Assembly (NCBI GenBank): GCA_021432635.1
Contig: MU270067.1
Location: 417,715-481,714 of the forward strand
Source: Thozetella sp. PMI_491
Taxonomy: Eukaryota > Ascomycota > Sordariomycetes > Chaetosphaeriales > Chaetosphaeriaceae
Length of the DNA: 64,000 nucleotides
Direction: 5' to 3'
Notes under the pieces: model-generated
Told to the model about the DNA's origin: nothing
The model's input: only the letters and a program-made list of their open reading frames with translations
Databases searched by the model: none
In this document: positions 59,336 to 64,000 of the stretch, piece after piece
How positions within the stretch are numbered: the first letter of the stretch is position 1
Layout: every line of letters begins with the position of its first letter
Program-made: the position numbers and the translations under genes

Positions 59336-60774
59336 TTTCTAGCCCAAACTGGATGGTTTATTGGTCATGGCTCTGGGCGCTTGTCTCCCTTCTCTTCTTG
59401 TATATAGTTGCTGGGTGGAATGTAAATACCTTCCAACACATCGGCCACAAACTGAAATAAAAAACTTATCTTTCTTGTGTACACTTCCTGCTTCGTGAAT
59501 GCTACCACTTCCCGCTTATGGAAAGCCACTTGGCCAAGTGTGTGGCAACTAACGTGTATGTCTGTGCACAATGTCCTGTAAAGCCCAGTTGATAAAGTGC
59601 TAAGAAAAAGTTCTGTGCCGCATTGGGCATAGCTCCCTCCAATCACAGTAGCGCTGACCTAGGTCAGGGTTTAGCTTGAGGACCTGCCTATAGATAGGCA
59701 TTGAACTAGTGCCTTCTAGCGATCTCTTATTTTAGGATAGGGACCTCGGGCTGCCCCGGAAGCACTAATCCGAGACTGGGGAGAGAGGTATGTATACTCT
59801 GGGTAAGCAAGGCAAGGTTACCTCAGGCACCGTGGCCTTGTGCAACATAGAGTACCATGAGTGCTGTACCAAGGTGGTTAGCACGAGCTGCTTGCCGAGC
59901 CGAATGTGCGCCTTCTTGACGGGGAGACGACGCTCGCGTAAGCTGCCAAAGACGCAAACAGAACAGCCCATACGAGAGTTTAGGCTTGACCGAGATTTTC
60001 TGCCAGAGGCATTCTGATTGACCAAAGCTGCCGAACTGCAGAATACGGTCCTTCGGGCTTCTGCAGCTCTCAGTCGGCTAGCATCGAAAAGGACTAGAGT
60101 CACCCGACCCCTTCTTCATTGGCCGGCTGCCGGCCTTGGGACCACGGCAGCCGGGTCGGGTGGGTTGGGCCGGTGCCCTTTCTGCCCTTGCGATTATGCC
60201 TTTTCCAAGGATTGGGCATCAGGCGCACACACATGCAGACACGGCCACACAAGGCTCCGCGACATGGAGGGACAGTCCGGTATTTTACGGGGTGCTGGAG
60301 CGGTCCTCTCTCAGCTGTCCCCCCCCTTCCAAAGGCCGTCCAAGTGACCGCGCTGCATGGCGCCGCACTTCGAGAGGGCTGCCCACCTTTTTTTTTTCCC
60401 TCCCCCGCCTCTAAGCCGCTCTCACAGCAGCTCGTCCCTCCGTCCCGACAGTGCTCAGTGGTTTGCGTACGTACCTTCTGTATCTGCGGGAAAGAAAAAA
60501 AGGCAGCCAGCCAGTTAAGGCAGCCTTTCGGAGCCTCGTCTACTTCAGCTAGAAGGTATGACCAAGCTTTCTGGCCAAATTTCCTCCCTCTAGATTTCTC
60601 TCGCGCAAAAGAGACCCAAAAAATGCACAAGTATGCCTCAGGTGTGAGCAGCAGACACCCGCGGCCACCGGAACGCTTCTTCGTCTAGTCTACTCTTTGC
60701 CCGACGGAGCCTCTCCCCGCTGCTGGGCGCTGCGCACACCGCACAACTGCACCCCGACGGGGCGACCATACAGA
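59336..60774. other. Intergenic region after the GH5 gene
   Basis: GH5 3' region and leader of the disordered-protein gene. Contains a cluster of short perfect palindromes at 59654-59699. No gene seen. Confidence 0.6.
59654..59699. repeat. Two adjacent perfect inverted repeats
   Basis: CTGACCTAGGTCAG (59654-59667) is a 14-base perfect palindrome. GCCTAT-AG-ATAGGC (59686-59699) forms a 6-bp hairpin with a 2-base loop. Confidence 0.8.
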
Positions 60775-62892
60775 ATGGCCGACTTGGAGCCCAACAGCCG
60801 CCGCGCGCTTCCATCTGGGCCGCAATCGGCGAGAGGAGCGCCGGCCGCCAACGCGACAACTCCGACTCGCCGTCAGAGCACGCGGGCTGGCCGTCGCCGA
60901 TCAGTACACATAGAAGAGCCCGAGGAAGAGTGGCGGGACGACCCGGAGCTTGACCACGACGCCGTCCCAGGCAACGCCAGGAGATTCTCGACCGGCCCGG
61001 CCAACTCGCGCCACTGGCCCAATGGCCGCCACCAGTCGGCCTACTACGGGGAGTCCACCGATCTCGCGGGCGACGCAACGAGCCATGCCGACCACCCAAG
61101 GTCCTACGGAGGAAGTGGTGGTGGGCTACCCGTACCTTGGGGGTTTCACCACAACCCCTACCCGACGGCTCCCGCCGGTAGCCCGTACGGGCCCTACGGC
61201 AGTCATACCTCGTCGGCTTATTACCCGCCGCCGCAGCCGCCGCCGCCGACCTCTAACCCGGCACCCTTCTACGCCGATCCGCCTCCGCTAGATACAACTA
61301 CGAACCCTTTCGCCCCGAGGTCTCGTCCTCCTGCAGCCACGCCGCATTCCGCACAGCCCCCGTTTGGACGTCCCGCAACGACTGCTTTTAGCCATAGGCA
61401 GCCGTACGGACGGCTTCCTCCCGCGGCCCAGTACGGGCCCGGGCCCGGCTATGGGACTGGATACGACGAGATGCCCAGTCCCCGACAGCCATCGTCCACA
61501 GCAGCACAGTACGACATGCGTGAGCTGAGAGATGGGCTGGACGACATCGACAACGAGCAGCAATACTACTATGAGCAGGAAGACGACACACTTCGGGAAC
61601 GGGAAGAGCGGAGGCGACGAGCATCTGAAGAGCAAGAAAAGAAGAGACGTAAGGAAGCTAGGCGGCGGAAAATGGACGAGAGGCTGGACCAGGCCGTCAG
61701 GAATCGTGTTGAGGCCGAGCTGCGCAAGCAAGGGCCCTCGCGCAATTACGATACCGTACCACCGCGCGACTACGATACGTACTCTGACCCTGGCCGCCGA
61801 CACCTCGAGTGGGAGCACAAAATCCTGCTCGAGGCCGTCCTGAACAGGAAACAAGCCGATGACACCCAGAGCATGACGTCGCGTGGGAGCCGACGGACCG
61901 CAGAGGTAGAAGAAATCCTCGACATTATTGAACTCGTCAAGGACAGAGAGCGGCGGAGGACCGGAAGGACCGGGTTGGAACTGGAGCTCGCTAGGCCCAG
62001 GGAGCTAGCCCGCCGCGGTTCTAGTTCAGCCTACTACGACGATGTCTATACCACCGTTGTCGACGCGATGAGGCAGGTGATGAAGGAAGATATACAAGAG
62101 ACACGATCTGCTCCTGACGATAGGGCTGAGACTGTCAACTCGGCGATGTTTGAGGACGAACGCCGGCGGGCTCGTCGTTCCTCCCAAGTACCCGAGTCGC
62201 CGGTTTCCAGACATCCCTTCTCCCCCAACGACCCTCGGCCACAATTTCGAGACTTTCCTCCGAATCCTGCACCCGGGAGGAGGTACGATACCGCACAGGC
62301 TCCCTTGGGCGAATCCTATCCGTCTATTCCACGGCCTCAGCAGCCGCGTCGTCCCTCGTCTGCCATGTCCGGCTCAATCAAGTACCCAGTCCCCCAGGTT
62401 CTCACGCCGCCAGAGAGCGAAGGCATGTCTCCAGACCCATTTGGGGAGCCTTCTCTGTACTCCTCGCCACCTCCCGGGCCGGTGAACACCACGAGAGGTA
62501 CCAGGAACAGCGCACGTCCCGGCCCGAACGGGAGCCGCCAATCTGACAGGGCACAACGGCCGACTTTGATGAGAACAGCCAGCCAGGCCAGGCCACGGAC
62601 GCAGCGCCGCCACACCCAGACTGAGCAAGACTACTCGTCTGGTGGGGAATCCGACGGCCTACACAGAAACGAGAGGAGCTCAAGACCGTACGTCCACCGC
62701 CCCCCTGCAGGTGGTCCGCCACCGCCACCGGCGCCGATGCCGCCGCAGCCCCCGCGGACAGATACCCAGAGCCGACAGGGTAGACCACGTGCGGTCACAT
62801 TTGAAGATGGGGATGAAGATGAAGCTGGTGAGAATTACGGCGGCCCCCGGCCTACACGGGGGTCGCATGCTCAGAATTCCGAATGGTGGTAA
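60775..62892 (+). CDS. Disordered Pro/Arg-rich protein with a charged helix, unknown function
   Basis: 705 residues from the ATG at 60775 (AGAATGGC). The open frame extends 78 bases further up, but only to a TTG. Residues 1-250 are disordered and rich in Pro, Tyr, Ser and Gly, with YGP/PYG-type repeats and a PPPQPPPPTS run. A strongly charged predicted coiled coil or single helix at about 270-330 (EREERRRRASEEQEKKRR onward) is followed by a helical stretch through residue 450. The remainder is Pro/Arg/Ser-rich up to a C-terminal acidic FEDGDEDEAGE and a terminal EWW. No catalytic or membrane motif is visible. I do not recognise the family. The composition suggests a scaffold or RNA/cytoskeleton-associated protein, which is a guess. 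Confidence 0.75.
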   Translation: MADLEPNSRRALPSGPQSARGAPAANATTPTRRQSTRAGRRRSVHIEEPEEEWRDDPELDHDAVPGNARRFSTGPANSRHWPNGRHQSAYYGESTDLAGDATSHADHPRSYGGSGGGLPVPWGFHHNPYPTAPAGSPYGPYGSHTSSAYYPPPQPPPPTSNPAPFYADPPPLDTTTNPFAPRSRPPAATPHSAQPPFGRPATTAFSHRQPYGRLPPAAQYGPGPGYGTGYDEMPSPRQPSSTAAQYDMRELRDGLDDIDNEQQYYYEQEDDTLREREERRRRASEEQEKKRRKEARRRKMDERLDQAVRNRVEAELRKQGPSRNYDTVPPRDYDTYSDPGRRHLEWEHKILLEAVLNRKQADDTQSMTSRGSRRTAEVEEILDIIELVKDRERRRTGRTGLELELARPRELARRGSSSAYYDDVYTTVVDAMRQVMKEDIQETRSAPDDRAETVNSAMFEDERRRARRSSQVPESPVSRHPFSPNDPRPQFRDFPPNPAPGRRYDTAQAPLGESYPSIPRPQQPRRPSSAMSGSIKYPVPQVLTPPESEGMSPDPFGEPSLYSSPPPGPVNTTRGTRNSARPGPNGSRQSDRAQRPTLMRTASQARPRTQRRHTQTEQDYSSGGESDGLHRNERSSRPYVHRPPAGGPPPPPAPMPPQPPRTDTQSRQGRPRAVTFEDGDEDEAGENYGGPRPTRGSHAQNSEWW

Positions 62893-63016
62893 TAGATTAT
62901 CAAAATGCATTGCGTCTCGGAGTGAATAGGCGCTACAAAAGGAGGCTTTTGGCTCAAAGACTTGCGAGACTGTATAGTTTTAGTTCTACATAGGTACATA
63001 CCTACACGGCCGTAAC

Positions 63017-63750
63017 TTATTCCTGCTCTAGCTGTAGCCCATATCGTGTTTCCAGCAGGCGATCCATGTTTTCAGCCAAGGCATTCTGAAATGCGGGTGA
63101 CGATACATCCACAGCAGCCGCCCCTTTTGGCGCGACGGCCTCGTCATCATCGCCTTCAAAGACCAGGCCTTTGGTCCTCATAGTCTCACAAACGCTAGAG
63201 TGCACAATGTCATTCTCCACGATGATGTCCGCATCAGCTACTTCGTCACCTTTTGGCTTATCACCGCTTTTCGTCTATTGCACAGTTAGCATAGGACGTG
63301 CTTGCTAGGGTCCGTCGTTGACTATTCACTGACACCAGAGCCAGAACGGTTCGGTATATTAGTCACTCTTCCCCCTTTCGCCGCCGCCAAAGTTAGACTG
63401 GGGTCTTCTTCTAATGGAAGGCGAGGGGACCACTGACGGAAGATCAACGCATCGACGTTCTCAATGTGGCGGTGGACGAGATTAGACTTGACAATGCTGC
63501 CTTTTACTACCAGCCTTCGCCGAGGCTGGCCATTGATAACCGCCCCCTGGAACCAAGCTGTATGAGATAGAGCACCCTGATTAAGGGAGAGTCAAGAGTG
63601 CTAGCGCACCTCCTTGGGCTCTGCCTTTTTGGCAGCCCCTCGGTCCTTGGCCTTGCCCGGGTCGAGCATTCTGCCACCGGGCCCGGTGCCTTCATACATC
63701 ACGGCGGTGCTCGACCCGCTGGAGGTTGGTTTGTTCCCAAGTGGCGGCAT
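63017..63750 (-). CDS. Unrecognised 203-residue protein, three exons
   Basis: Exons on the minus strand are 63750-63610, 63546-63334 and 63274-63017 with donors GTGCGC and GTCAGT, all in phase 0 and closing to 203 residues. The first 47 residues are Gly/Lys/Pro-rich (MYEGTGPGGRMLDPGKAK). The middle exon encodes GAVINGQPRRRLVVKGSIVKSN and LVHRHIENVDALIFRQW, which looks folded. The last exon has acidic VADADIIVENDIVHSS, a disordered DDDEAVAPKG linker and a C-terminal helix ENMDRLLETRYGLQLEQE. No signal peptide. The splice model is hand-built, and the acceptor at 63547 competes with CATACAG nine bases upstream on that strand. Family not recognised. Confidence 0.65.
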
Positions 63751-64000
63751 GGCAAGTCGGTTAGCGAATTCTGGTAGTGCGTCTGGCGAGGCGAACCAGC
63801 ACAATGGTAGCAGCCCTCTATGAGTGGCGAGTAGGGAGGGGGGGAGAAGGAGGGGGAAACCACACATGCCAGGCTACCAGGCGCTGTAATCGATACATAT
63901 GCCTAGTGGCCCCCTCGGCTCCGCCTCGAGAGTTAGGAGAGGCGAGGCAGCATGCGTCTAGGCTCGGCACCTCGAAAAGGCTGTCGCCGTGGTTGGGGGG

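Overview
The window is nuclear DNA of a filamentous ascomycete, most likely a Sordariomycete close to Neurospora/Chaetomiaceae. The genes are interrupted by short (about 45-140 nt) GT-AG introns, several with CTAAC-type branch sites. Coding DNA is GC-rich and intergenic DNA is long. The gene set is typically fungal: a group III G-alpha, a 358-residue Hog1/OS-2 MAP kinase, Nma111, Avl9, Trs85, Rad18, a CBM1-GH5 endoglucanase and a fungal type-B carboxylesterase. The genus assignment is inference; no rRNA or mitochondrial marker is present.

Layout. 0-13 kb: the 3' end of a G-alpha gene (gna-3 type), then glycogen phosphorylase, then the Hog1 MAP kinase, all on the + strand and separated by gaps of about 4 kb. 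15-27 kb: avl9 (+) converges on nma111 (-), followed by a large J-domain protein (-). 29-40 kb is the gene-dense housekeeping core: INCENP (-) and rad18 (+) share a 542-bp divergent promoter, rad18 meets a CHMP7-like ESCRT-III gene (-) tail to tail, and then comes the TRAPPIII subunit trs85 (-). 43-59 kb is a sparse, accessory-looking stretch in which five of six genes encode proteins with signal peptides: a multidomain polysaccharide deacetylase, a small His-rich repeat protein, a histidine-phosphatase family protein, a carboxylesterase and a CBM1-GH5 cellulase. The sixth is an unrecognised 262-residue protein. 60-64 kb returns to non-secreted proteins: a 705-residue disordered protein and a 203-residue protein I do not recognise.

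The genes do not form one pathway. The left part covers signalling and storage carbon (G-alpha, Hog1, glycogen phosphorylase), membrane traffic (Avl9, Trs85, CHMP7) and genome maintenance (INCENP, Rad18). The right part is extracellular carbohydrate and ester chemistry. The most unusual items are: (1) a deacetylase with three tandem beta-rich modules ahead of its NodB domain; (2) a His-rich secreted repeat protein whose reading frame and repeat pattern continue for 34 codons past its stop; (3) three probable introns of 3n length without stop codons, hidden inside apparently intact ORFs; and (4) a 16-C tract and a stop-containing donor in hog1 introns. Exon coordinates below were derived by hand from splice motifs and frame closure, not from transcripts.
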